Assembly (NCBI RefSeq): GCF_030867095.1
Contig: NC_081824.1
Span: 51,370,882 to 51,434,881, forward strand
Source: Alligator mississippiensis
Taxonomy: Eukaryota; Chordata; Crocodylia; Alligatoridae
Direction of reading: 5' to 3'
DNA length: 64,000 nucleotides
Under the pieces are notes generated by a model. It worked only from the letters and a program-made list of their open reading frames with translations, did no database searches and was not told the origin of the DNA. Made by a program: the position numbers and the translations under genes. The stretch's first letter is position 1, and every line of letters begins with the position of its first letter. Below are positions 36,273 through 48,320 of this stretch, piece after piece.

Positions 36273-36923
36273 GTCTCGGCCGGGCTGAGCTGACTCGTGG
36301 TGATTCAGAAATTACTCGTTCATCAGGGCGGGCTGGTGAATGGAGAGGCTGACAAGGCTTAATGGTTGTAAAAAACTACTTACGTCGCGGGTGGCTGCGA
36401 CGGAAACAGTTCGGTCGTCTGGACAACAATGTGAGTTGCTCCCGCTGGCGAGGCCAATGCCAGTAAATCCGTCCGTAACTCAAGCCGGCGGGAAAAGGGT
36501 ATGTCTGGGACTGCGTTTGGCGACGGGAAGAAGGATCGATAGGTGATCAGTCTATCGATCAGCTAGCTGCAAGTTGGATCTCTAAGAGGCACTCTGCAGC
36601 GTGCTCAAAGCTCTTCGACTTGGGTGGAAGTCGCGCTAGTTTTTAAACGGCCAGCAAGCCAATTACCGGTCGCCACGTGTGAATAATTTAGCACTAGCCA
36701 ATAGCGGGACACAAATTTACATCCAAATGGCGGGAACTCTTTGCACCGTGCACCTCTGTGCTGCAAAGGGAAATGCACCCTGCAAAGACAGCTGCAAATT
36801 GGCGGGAACTCTCTCTCCTGCATGCGGGTTCTTTATGCAGCAAAAACCCTCGCTGTGCAAGAGGCTCTCAGGTGACAAGAAAATTTTATAGTGCCGAGGC
36901 ACCAAACTCACTGGGTCGTGACA
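36272..36923 (-). repeat. ERV-A 5' LTR
   Basis: Right copy of the LTR, + strand TGTCTCGGCC to GGTCGTGACA, followed by the CCTTA target duplication. In sense direction it carries a TTTAAAAA-type TATA candidate upstream of 'cttccacccaag', a word shared with two other LTRs in the window. It ends in CCGAGACA, whose last A forms the gag ATG. Confidence 0.93.
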
Positions 36924-37007
36924 CCTTATATAATTTTCTTTTTCCATTCTTTTCCTTCTCCCCTCCCAGCCCCCCCAATTTTTTCCGAAAGTGCGCTTGG
37001 GAGTATA

Positions 37008-37580
37008 TGTTGTTATAAGTGTTGCGCCTAGGGTTCCTTTTTCCAGAGACCCCCAAGGATTTTGTCCGATTTGGTATCAAGTGAACTTTAATAGTAAATC
37101 CCTAGGCTTTATTACAAGTTTCCTCCTTATAATACAATCTAGCAAGCAGCCCCTTCAGATGTTACAACAGCGACCTTCGGTGGTACCAGCCTCAGATCCT
37201 TTGCTGGGTGTGTGTGATGTTAGTGACTGGATTCCTCGTTGTTCAAACAAGAAGTCCAAGGCTGCTCCTGTATCCCCAGTGTGGCACCAAACTCACGCTG
37301 TCTCTTTGTTTGTCCACTACTTTTGTAACTTTCCCATCTCAAACTGTCCAATCCTCAAGTTTCTCACCTCATCTTTTTAGATAAGGTACTCTAATCCTAT
37401 TCTGTTTTTGGTTTCCTTTCCTTCTAGGGAAACTACTGTACCTGGTTAGCCCATCATACCAATCACAGCACTCACTTTCCCCAGTGCCTTATAAAGCACT
37501 CTGTACAATTTAATTGCTTAGTTCTAAGAAGGCCTAAAGTTATGCCAAGAGCCTGAGCATAACTCAGTTTGCCCACTACA
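37008..37580 (-). mobile_element. Candidate solo LTR, unrelated to ERV-A
   Basis: Read on the minus strand it begins TGTAGTGGGCAAACTG and ends CTTATAACAACA, with TG/CA ends. It holds ATTGTATTATAAGG (TATA-like) followed about 35 bp later by AATAAA, an order typical of an LTR promoter and R region. The flanks are gtata (left) and gtaag (right), a weak 3-of-5 match, so the target duplication is not proven. It lies 80 bp beyond ERV-A. Confidence 0.62.
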
Positions 37581-38099
37581 GTAAGCTCTAAATATATGGG
37601 AGAATGTCAATATTACACGCTGTGGTAGTATACAGGTAAGTGTGGTACACTTGGTTTCGGGAATGTGCTAGCTGTTGAACATGGAAGATAGTCACTGAGT
37701 ATGGGCAATCCTATTGTCTTTCTCAGAGTGTTGAGGGCCCTAACAGCCATATTAAAAAGAATATATTTTGTTAAAAGACAGGGCTGATACTGCTATGATC
37801 CCAAGAAATTCATCTGTCAGTAGAGGAATCTCAAACTCGGAGCATGATTGAATGGGGTTCGAAATCTCTAGTGTGCATAGTATAAAACAGAGTTTCTATT
37901 TAGTGCATAAAATATTCTGCCCCCATTTAATTGACATAGCTGATGATCCAGAGAATAGATTTTCTTGCAAATTTTAAAAATATGGATTCCATTTTTATTT
38001 TGGGATATGTCTGTGGTCCCAATGCAGACAGTGCAACACTTTATCATTTATTTATTTTTTGTAAACCTCTGAATTTGCGAAATACCATTATATTTTGGA

Positions 38100-40035
38100 G
38101 GAAGACTGGAATTTAATATTTGGATACTGTCACTGATAGGTCTCATGACCCTCTATCCATTAAATCTGCTTCTAAGAAAATCAGTAAAAGTTGTCAAACC
38201 TAGGTTTGGTAGATTTTTGGCAAATAATGAATCCAGCAATGAGAGGTTATAGAGGTTGTTTGTTTTTCTTTATCTTTTTTTTTTTCAATGCCTCATTGCG
38301 TATATTCTGGAAGTGACTATTTTTTAATTTCTCAAACAATATTTGACTACAGTTAATACCTCTATTGGCTCTGTGACTGTCTAGGACTGTGCTGAGTTGG
38401 AGTTTCAGCTTTCTGGCAGATAGACCAGCTATAAATACCTATTGGTGACTCAACACCTCCCTGTTGAATTATTATAACTTTGAAGCATTAATTCTAAAGG
38501 AGTTAAAAAATGTTATGGAGATTAATCAACCTACTGCTTCCTATGCTTTGGTATTATGTGAAAATGCTAGAATTTTCTCAAAGGGCTTACAGTATATAAA
38601 TTTCATAAGAAAATATAAGTCTTTAGATGAGGATTGTCACAAATCTTTTGCCTGATTAAACTACACATCCTTACCGGTATAAGGTATGAATTGACAAAAA
38701 AAAAACTTCCAGAAGGTAGAGTGTGGTTTTTTTTTATAAATTATGCCAAAATTATTGGGAGTCAGGTAATGTGCAGGAAGGTCACTTGCAAATAGACTAA
38801 AGAGTAAAATCCAACCTTACGAAGTATCATCTATAAGTGACTCAACATTCATCAAATTGGTTTATAGTTCGAACAATTCATAGAATCCTTGCCTGCTTTA
38901 GGAATTAAAGAAATAATAGCTTCACGCAAAGTGGCTAGTAGTGTACCTTGGTTTTTTTCTATCGTATATATTCAGTGATTGAGGTAACAATATACAATAT
39001 ATCTTTACATTTTTATTATAAAACTCCACAGGAAATCCATCACTGTCTGGAGGTTCATTATTGTTCATATTCTTTAAGGCCACAGTTATTTCACCTAATG
39101 ACAAAGAAGCCTTTAATATTTCCTTCTCCATCTCTAAAATTTGCTGTATGGGTATAAAGTGCAGGAATCTACCTCTTTCCTCCTGAATAGCATTCAAATT
39201 CTTCATGTACAAACTGGAAGAAAATTGACTGAACTGCTGGTTGATTTGTCTCCTGCTTTATATACCAAAACTCTGAGAAGTTTTTCAATGTTATATTCCA
39301 GGATCTGAACAAATGAGGCAGTTCAGCAAAATCCTTCTGGGGGGTATGTTAACGTTTTAAAAATGAACGTCTCACATAGCCTAATTTGCCTATTATGTAG
39401 TATACCCATTATAATCCCCTGATCCTATTTTGTTAAAAACCAGCAAATGTTCAACAGGTTTCTGTGGGAAGAGGACAAAAGGGCTTGATTTCCATCAAAA
39501 ACGATGCAACTACCAGTTGAAATGAGTGGCTTTCATCTTCCAAACCTTTGATGTTATCACAATGCCTTTTTAGTAAGTCAGACTATGTATTGGATGACTG
39601 ATGTAACTGATAACTCTCCTGTATGGGTGGAAATTGAAACATACCACTGATACCTTTTGCAAATACATATGTTCTTGGGCACATCCCCAAGGGATTCAAA
39701 CCTTCCAAATTGCACTCTTGCAGTGGACCTTATTAATGACATGTAGGATTATTACGGTGAATTGGAAAAGTAGGACCAAGGTTGAAATCTGGTACCAGGA
39801 GATGGCATAGCTGCCATCCTTGGAGAGAATCATGTTTAGCAGGCTTAGCTGCTTTGAAATGTTTAGTGACATTTGGAAGGAATTCTTGGAATATTTTGGT
39901 AACTAGATTGTTGCTCATTGCATGCTTCTCTTCTATCCCTCCTTTTTTTAAATTCCTTTTTGTTTGTGACAGATGTATCAACTGCCAACCCAAACTATTT
40001 TTTGTGGTTTTGTATTGCCTTTAAACAAAAAAAAG
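38100..40035. mobile_element. L1-like LINE with inverted 5' part
   Basis: From about 39277 leftward, the minus strand reads L1 ORF2: SLYMKNLNAIQEERGRF, then LGEITVALKNMNNNEPPDSD with GFPVEFY (the start of the L1 reverse transcriptase), then REAIISLIPKAGKDSMNCSN at about 38900. From about 39278 rightward, the + strand reads the later part of ORF2: VIFQDLNK, FLWE.DK, TMQLPVEMSGFHLPNL and SPVWVEIETYH. It ends near an A-rich run at 40025-40034. So the 5' portion is inverted relative to the 3' portion. The frame is broken many times and the element is old. The left limit is approximate. Confidence 0.72.
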
Positions 40036-41016
<981 letters not shown>

Positions 41017-41873
41017 TAAGCCTGTTTTGAAAAAAAACAATTCATACAACTCCGAGTCTAAGTAGGTTATGTTTTAGGGGCAGCTTAGTTGAATTGCTTA
41101 CCAAGTGGTGTTGAAACAAATTAAATGCCAGTCTGCCTGATCCAACTAAAGCTACTTAGGTTGCTCCTATTACCTTGATATCCACTTACACTTGGCTGCT
41201 CAAGTTCACACCTTAGTTCACCTGAGGGGCCAGCATCACCATTATGTACAAATTGTATTTTTATCACACCTACCTCAGCACTTCCTTACACATGTCCTAG
41301 ACGGAGGAGGACTCATGGAAACTAGAGCTGGTCAGGAGTATTGAATGAAATCGGGGGGGTTGGAAATATTGTTTTGTTGAAAACAAACTTTTCATGGAAA
41401 TGTAGTGGTTTAGATGAGCATTCTGCTGGGAAATTTCTCAGGCTAGGGTGGAATCCTAGTCAAAACAGGAGGGAGAGGCCAAACACCCAAAATGGGCAAC
41501 AACCTAATAAGTGGGTTGCCTTAGTTATTGCCAGAGTATGACAAAGCGCATGTATGCCTTGACTCAAGCCCAGGGATCTGAATTTGCTGGATCCTAGGCA
41601 GGAGCCCTAACCACAAAGCTATTGGCTACTCTGGGGACTCTGTGTGTGTCCCTTTTTTGTGAAATATTTGTTCAAGTTTCAAAATATATTACAAAACAGA
41701 AATGTTGTTTTCTAGTCAGCCGTAATGGATATGCTAACCTTTTGTTTTTTTTGAGGTGGTATATTTTGGCAATTCTTTTATTCCTTTTTATATTCTTGCA
41801 TTGATAGAGAAGCCCCATAGCATCCCCTCATACATATCCTAACATGGTAATTCATTGTCAGAGAACCTAGAAC

Positions 41874-42480
41874 TAGGGTTACCATATGTCTGGGTTTTTC
41901 CGGACATGTACTTTTTTTGGTCCCCTGTCCTCGTGTCTGGGCAGATTTTTAAAACAAGAGCAAATGTCTAGGTTTTTGCTCTTCCTCTGTTCTCTCAGGC
42001 TGGTTGCTTGGGGCTGGGAGCAGTGGGCAAGGTGATTAGCTATCAGGGGTCATGTGCTCCCCTCATGGACCCTGGCCAGGTAAAAAGACACTGTGTGTGG
42101 GTGGGTGGGTGTGCACGCACACAACGCAGGAGCTGCTTGGGCAGCAGGGCTTGGGGGGCACGGGGCTCAGCAGGGCTTGGGGGGTCAGGGGGCTGCGGCT
42201 CGGGAGTGCAGGGCACCAGCGGGGGCAGGCAGGGGCCTGTGGGTGGGAAGTGAGGGCCACTGGCAGGGTTGGAGAGCAGGAGACTGCGGGTCAGGAGTGA
42301 GGGGCACCGACAGGGCTGGGGGGCAGGGGGCTGGGGGTTGGAAGTGAGGGGAGGCTGGCAGAGTTGGGGAGACGGGCTTAGGAGTGAGGGGCAGAGCCAG
42401 GGCATGGGCATATCACTGCCCCCCCCTCTCCCAATCAGGTGTCCTCTTTATTAAAAGTCAAGCAAGGAAGTGTTATGTTC
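41874..42480. mobile_element. Non-autonomous DNA element, GC-rich interior
   Basis: Begins 'agggttaccatatgtctggg' and 'ccggacatgtac', a start I associate with a common reptile/bird non-autonomous element. It continues with a G-rich interior built of repeated 'ggggcaggggctg'-like units (about 42150-42400) and ends near 'aggtgtcctctttattaaaa'. Open frames on both strands here are compositional. The family is not named. Confidence 0.5.
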
Positions 42481-43042
42481 ATCATTAGTGGCGATCCTTG
42501 GAGCTTCACAATAAAGACTAAGTTCTCTCAAGCAGCTGTTAGGTAGTTAGCCACTTAAAAACATGCACACCTTGCCGGTGGCAACCTTGCAGGTTATCAC
42601 CTTGTTTTTAAGTATCCCTTTCTGGTAAAGTTATTGAGAAGGTGTTTGATTTTGTTCGTTCATTTGTTTGTTTGTGTTGCTGTTTAGGCTAGTGTTAAGT
42701 AGCTCCCAAACTTGGCTGATTCATTAATGGTTGCAGCTTTGCAGAGAAACCTCAGAGTAAGTCTAGGTTCACTTCGTTCATTTGCCCTGGAAAAAAATCT
42801 CACTTTTCATGATACTCCTGTGAGTAAGTGGCTATCCATTTTCTCTAAAGTACAGTTTCTTCAGGCAGTTCAGGGTCAAATCTTTAGAGCTCTCCTCCAA
42901 TTTCATTCTGGTAACAAAAAAATGAAGATAATAAAACCTGCCAGTCTATACGGTCTCCCCAGGCCTAGTTGTTCTAATGCATAGTATCCGCAAACTAATG
43001 CACTAACATCATAAGCCATTATTTATGCCCACCTGTTTTGCA

Positions 43043-43942
43043 TAGGGGTGCACCGATTGAGATTTTAGGGGCTGATAGCTGATATTTAAGGAGACATATC
43101 TGCCAATACCAATCCAATATCCAATACAGCTGGTAAGTCCTGTGTGGTGGAAGGGGAGGGCGGGGGGCACGGGACAGCTGCTTGCACCCGGGGGGGGGAG
43201 GTGCCCTCGGATTTGCATAGTGTGGGGCAGGCGGCAGCTGTGGGTTGGAGCCAGAGCTAGCACTGTGTGGGGCTGTTCTTGCTGGAGAGGAGGCTGCAGC
43301 CATCCCAGATCTCGACGCATCTCCGCTCCCAGCCCCGCACCACTGCAGCCCTGACTGAACCCCCCATCTCCACCCAAGCTCCGAGAGAAGCCAGGGCTGC
43401 ACCATGTGCTGAGCAGCAGTGCAGGACTGGGAGTAGAGCTGCAGCAAAATTTGGGGTGGCTGTAGCCTCCTCCCAGCACCACTGGATCCCACTTCAAGCC
43501 CAGCCCCCGACAAGAGGAACCCCATGCAGCGCCAGCTCCGACTCCACACCGCAGCTGCTGCCCGCCCTATGCTGCGCAGATCCAGGGGCACACACAACCC
43601 TCCAGGGGTGCAAACAGTGGCAGGAGCCCTCCCGACCCCATGGGCTGCAGCATTATCCCATGCCCCCACCCCCTGCCCTGGCTGGGCAGTCCCTGCCCCC
43701 TCCCTCGCAGCAGGGGTCGTTGATCTGCTCCCCCATGCCCCTTCCCTCCCCTCTCCCCTTCTGACTTACCAGCTGGAGGCAGCTCTCCACACTGCTGGCT
43801 CTGCTTGTGCTGTGCTGCAGCTGCACGCAGCACAGGCATTTATTGGCCAAATTATTGGCCCCTAGGGCCAATATCTGATATAGACAATTTTCTTCATATC
43901 GGTACCGATATGATATCGGACCAATGTATCGATGCACCTCTA
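43043..43942. mobile_element. hAT-like non-autonomous element (gtgcaccgat type), 0.9 kb
   Basis: Left end TAGGGGTGCACCGATTGAG, right end CGATGCACCTCTA: inverted repeats of the widespread 'ggtgcaccgata' hAT type. The subterminal regions repeat 'gccaatatctgatat' and 'atcggtaccgatatg' in both orientations. The centre (43140-43800) is GC-rich with long false open frames on both strands. No convincing 8-bp duplication was found. Confidence 0.75.
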
Positions 43943-43966
43943 AAATTTTCCTCCTCTTCTAGCTTT

Positions 43967-44030
43967 GATTCATAGATGTTAGGGTCGGAAGGGACCTCAA
44001 TAGATCATCGAGTCCGACCCCCTGCATAGG
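43967..44030 (-). mobile_element. CR1 3' tail, 64 bp
   Basis: The antisense sequence 'ttcatagatgttagggtcgg' followed by 'aagggacctcaatagatcat' and 'cgagtccgaccccctgc' is the last 60 or so bases of CR1. It is an extreme 5' truncation. Confidence 0.85.
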
Positions 44031-44208
44031 CAAAATGTACATACATTTTGGTAGAAATGTACATACATACGGTGATTGGAATAGATTTGTTCATACTTTA
44101 TCATCAAGACAAAGAGGCACCAAGTCCTTTTCATGAAAGTGTTGAGGATCAGAGCAGCGCTGCAGCTGCTTTCTGACCCCCCCCACCAGAGCAGTAAAAC
44201 TTTCACCT

Positions 44209-45008
44209 TGACAGGCGGGTAATTAATGGATGGGGTGAAATTAACCAGGCACAGACGCGTGTTGGTTACAGGAGATTGTTTATTTACGTCGCACAGATAG
44301 TGACGTGCGACACAGGCTGAGCCTTTGTTCCGTTACAGTTGCATCGATTACAGTTAAGCGTACGGGTTCGGGTTACAGTCAATTAATCAATGACAAATGT
44401 GGCGCCGGAACGAGCTGTCGTGCCTGTAGGGCTTTAATACGTCAAGATTAATGATGACGGGGAGTGATTGACGGGTGATCAGACCGCCAAGCCATTCTGG
44501 TGATGGACTCAGGTTTTTCCTCAGAGATTTCCCCAGAGTTTTCCGGCTTGGGCGGAAGTTGTTAAACTATTTATAGACACAGGTAACTAACGGGATATCC
44601 AATGATGAACTGTTAAGTGGAATCTTTAATTTTCTGGCAAGCAGCAGGTCTTTGTGTTATCAGGTTATAAGGTAGTGGGTCAGGTTTTTTGCCTGTTACG
44701 TATGAGGTTACGATGAGGGGCTTACGCTTATTTTATGACCAATTATATACAGTTTTTTTTCCGGGTTTTATTGTAGGGATTTATGGCAGGGCTATCCCCC
44801 TTTTACTCTGACCAATCATAAATCATGCTTAAATTTCGTTTCTTGTTAGTAGGCTTAAGTTTTATTTTTTGGTTGTGACGTGGGCATAAATTTAAGTTTC
44901 TGGCAAGGATTTCTTTTAACCCTTAGTTGACTACTGTGTGCGAAGTGAGGATGGTCTGAATGGTATCTCTTGCTAGTGGCATGGGAACTGATTAATTGGG
45001 TTGTGACA
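44209..45008 (-). mobile_element. Solo LTR related to the ERV-A LTR
   Basis: In sense direction it runs TGTCACAACCCAATTAATC to CCCGCCTGTCA (800 bp). The start is nearly the same as ERV-A's TGTCACGACCC. It has a TATA box (gtctataaatag) followed by cttccgcccaag, matching the same word behind the ERV-A and 56232 promoters. No internal retroviral sequence adjoins it. A target duplication is not evident (flanks cacct and gaaag). It is antisense to BAG2 in intron 2. Confidence 0.72.
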
Positions 45009-45309
45009 GAAAGTAGCAAACTTCTATCCAGCTACAATTCTGTTTGAATAAAAGAAGCATAAATGCCTGATTTGCAGTGATAAAAATAAGGTTTTACAGG
45101 TTTTTTAACTTCTGTTTGCATTGCGGACCCAATGGACCTTGTATTAGAGAGCTGAACTGTTTCCCATTTTTCACAACAGTGCACTAAGCTCCACTCAGTG
45201 ACACCCATACAAGCCAGCTGAAAGAATGATATTTACTAGTAAGAACCCAGTTTGATACTCAATTGCCAGGTCATGATTACAGGGCTGGCACATAGGAAGC
45301 AAAAACCTG

Positions 45310-45432
45310 TTTATAAACTGGAGACTGGATGCATACCTTGCTGGGGTTATTTGACCCCAGAGCAGGGCGGTTGGACCCAGTGATCTCACAAGGTCTCTTC
45401 CAGCCCTAAACTTCTGTGAATCTGTGAAGACA
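45310..45432 (+). mobile_element. CR1 3' tail
   Basis: The sense sequence 'accttgctggggttatttga', 'tggacccagtgatctcacaa' and 'ggtctcttccagccctaaac', ending 'ttctgtgaatctgtgaa', is the 3' end of a CR1 copy with its short terminal repeat, truncated at the 5' side. Confidence 0.85.
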
Positions 45433-45651
45433 TTTGGTCTCAAACTCTTGAAAGAGAAATGCAAGATTCTACAAAACCTTTTTAAAATTCACTTTTTAGA
45501 GTAGAATTACCCTTTAAATTTCCTGTTTCACATTTAAAATTAATTTGTCATTGCAAACAGACAGTCTTACCTGTTATTAGTTATATGTGTAAATAATTTG
45601 CATCTGAAATAGCTAGCTCGTAACCCAAAATGTTGTGTGTTGTTTTATTAA

Positions 45652-46053
<402 letters not shown>

Positions 46054-46519
46054 AACAACTCTAGCTCCCATTTTGACAGATAAAAATCAAGTCTCTATAC
46101 AAAGCATACAGAAAGCTAAGAAAATTTACTTTTAAAACACTAAACTAATAGTACTTTTGGGCACAAACATTTAATAGATGTTGGTAACAGTGTCTTAGAT
46201 AACACCAAGAAAGAAGATACTTTTCTTTTGAAATGAAAAATCCCAAATCTAAGAATTCTGTTGAGCTTGCTCCTGTAGCTTAAACATCGTTAGTACTGCT
46301 ACTGCAAACGGTAACATGTGTCTGCTAAATTAAAGCTAGTTAGAATCAAGCCTTTTCTTTTTCTCCTAACTTTTTACAAACTTAAATTTCTTTGTCATGT
46401 ATTGAAATTTAACCTAGCAAAATTTGCTGTTGGTGAATTCACTGTGCATGAACTTGCTTTATGAGAGAAAAACAAGTCACTGCAGTAAACCAGAAAAAAA
46501 GTTGAGCTGCAGCACAGCA

Positions 46520-46740
46520 TGCTTCTCTGTAATGAGTATGCCGTAGTGCTAATTAAAAGTTGATACATCTTATCAGTAGATCAGGATGCTTTATAGAAAA
46601 GGCTAAGTATCCTCCCCAATTTACAGCTGGAGACAAGAACAGTGAAATAACCCATCTCACACAGCAGACAGAGGATGCAAGCAAGCTCTGTTCACTCTCA
46701 ATTCTATACCATGTTCACTGAACCATGTTGCCTCCTAGAG
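46520..46740 (-). repeat. MIR-like SINE remnant
   Basis: The antisense words 'cctccccaatttacagctgg', 'agtgaaataacccatctcac' and 'acagcagacagaggatgcaa' follow the order of a reverse-complemented MIR/core-SINE (tccccattttacag...gaggaa...aagtaacttgcc...cacacagc...). It is heavily diverged, consistent with an ancient amniote copy. Confidence 0.5.
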
Positions 46741-47231
46741 TGTCTTATAACTAATGCTAATTGTGAAGTTTCTGAGGTTTGATGTCAAAATAACTTCTAA
46801 GAAGAATGTGTGTTCTATAAACTGATTTTTGTGCAGCAAATCCTTTGTTTTCTGTTAACCGCCTATGAAAGCGTAACAGAAATGAAACATTCCAGAAAAA
46901 GATTAGATTCCTTTTTGATGGCAGCAGTTGCTGCTCTCTTTGAAGTCAATGTGAGTTGCTTTTAGCTAAGCCAAAGTGGAATACGAGCCATATTTTGAAG
47001 AAAACAAGCAAGTATTTTACTTATCATTGGTGCTTCCATTTTGAGAGCAAGGCTTTTTTATTTATTTATTTATAAGTGCCTTGCTCTTACATATATATAA
47101 AAAAAATCTGCCCATTCTCACACTTGGCTTCTTAATACCAAGATCTAGCCAAAGGTTAACTATCAAAATAGATAGAGCTGGATGAGGCTTTCCAACAAAT
47201 CCCAGTTAGTCAAACACAAAAATATTGTTGG

Positions 47232-47335
47232 GTCAGCTCCTTACTGGGGACCTGAGCTGTGTCTGGAACCAGGGCTCCTACAGAAATAGGAGCCTTGATT
47301 CCAGACATGGCTCAGCTCCCCAGTAAAGAGATTGA
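47232..47335. repeat. Strong inverted repeat (48-bp arms, 8-bp loop)
   Basis: Arm 47232-47279 (…ttactggggacctgagctgt…ggctcct) pairs with arm 47288-47335 (aggagccttg…ccccagtaaa…). The inner 45 positions show about seven mismatches, several of which would be G:U pairs in RNA. It may be a small transposon hairpin or a structured piece of the BAG2 3' UTR. Confidence 0.85.
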
Positions 47336-47825
47336 GCACTTGTGCTTTATGAGGTCCCTGCTGCAGACCTAGGAGCAGGGGAGAGAAATGATCTCAGGGC
47401 TTCTGAGCTGCATTATGACAGCAGCGTGTACCAGCCTGCCTGATCCTGAGGAGGCACTGCCCACCTTTTCCTGTTGACCTTTCAAATCAGTAAATATACC
47501 ACTGAGGCTGGGTCCAGGGCCACCTTGTATTTTGGCACCCTTTCTTTGTGTTTAAGTAAGTAGTAACTTTGGTGAGTTTCAGAAATAAAGCCCTAGCTGA
47601 GCTGGACTGGGAGACTTGCTTCCCTGTAGACAGTTACCACTGCTGCTGTGTGGGAGTAATGCAGACAGACTGGAGCAGTCACCACCTCACCTGCACATGC
47701 CTGCCCTGGCTCCTCCTGAGCAGTGACTGGAGATGGGAGTGGGCTGAGCTGGGCACTGCTCCCCCTGCCCAGGGCAAGGGGGGACTGCTGCTATGAGCAT
47801 GGAGTGCTCACGTGTGTGTGTGTGT

Positions 47826-48320
47826 TGTGCAACCTAACTATGGGTGGTTGAGCCCAATCCACTCGAGTAGGTCGGGGACAAAAGGGTTTGGGCCTTTCCT
47901 CCTTCTTCTGTCTCTCCCTCCGTCGACAGAAACACACCGGGGAGGCAGTGAGATAAGAAAATCGCTTTACTCACTATTTCAGGCAACAAATTCGTACAGC
48001 TGTGTCAGAAATCTAGTTCGCTGATTCCTCGGGAGCTCTTGAGCATATTCACGTGGTATACCAAATCGTGATGGGGCCGTCCAGGTTTTCGCAGACGCAG
48101 GACCTCCGGCGAGGATGATCAGTCCTCTCCGATATTACGCCGGTCCCCCCCGTTGTTTTGGTGTGCTCCCCTTTTAACCGGGCAGCGTCTGCCCGCCCCC
48201 TGCCAATCAGCATGAGCAGGAATGCTGCTAACCGCGCCCATCACTCCTCCCCATGCTATGAGCACAGCTTGCTCTCACGTTGGTGTTTGGTCATATTTTT
48301 TTTTTTATTTCTTTTCCACA
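47826..48320 (-). repeat. ERV-B 3' LTR
   Basis: The left LTR runs on the + strand from TGTGCAACCTAAC to CTTTTCCACA. In sense orientation it starts TGTGGAAAAG and ends GTTGCACA. The polypurine tract caaggggg lies just inside (+ strand 48323-48330). Confidence 0.92.

Larger units (their letters stand above)
30284..36928 (-). mobile_element. ERV-A: full-length, env-less endogenous retrovirus, antisense in BAG2 intron 1
   Basis: The element occupies 30289-36923 with two LTRs of about 650 bp and a perfect 5-bp target duplication CCTTA at 30284-30288 and 36924-36928. In sense order (right to left) it holds a 5' LTR, a tRNA-Ser primer-binding site, gag, protease, reverse transcriptase, RNase H, integrase, a polypurine tract (caaggggg, on + at 30944-30951) and a 3' LTR. 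Only about 460 bp lie between integrase and the 3' LTR, so there is no env. The 5-bp duplication, serine primer site and integrase motifs (WQVDLLGPLPG, YHPQSNGVVE) point to class III, ERV-L/HERV-S-like. That class call is inference, and a Ty3-like lineage is not excluded. The LTRs differ at roughly 3 percent of positions by eye, which at slow crocodilian rates means tens of millions of years or less. It is a broken fossil with a handful of interruptions (about three to five). Confidence 0.9.
46054..47825 (+). other. BAG2: BAG2 3' flank, probable 3' UTR
   Basis: No AATAAA occurs shortly after the stop. The clearest one on the + strand is at 47584-47589 (agaaataaagc), which would give a 3' UTR of about 1.5 kb. 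Weaker variants such as attaaa (46327) could be used instead. The stretch includes a MIR-like repeat (46520-46740), a strong hairpin (47232-47335) and a TG-rich run (47812-47825) into which ERV-B inserted. Confidence 0.5.

Noticed and set aside
38464-38655. Plus-strand 63-residue frame KELKNVMEINQPTASYALVL
   Set aside because: It lies in the inverted L1 part, where the true coding sense is minus; no family match.
43009-43865. Open frames of 160-216 residues on both strands
   Set aside because: Interior of the hAT-like element with gtgcaccgat ends; compositional, not genes.
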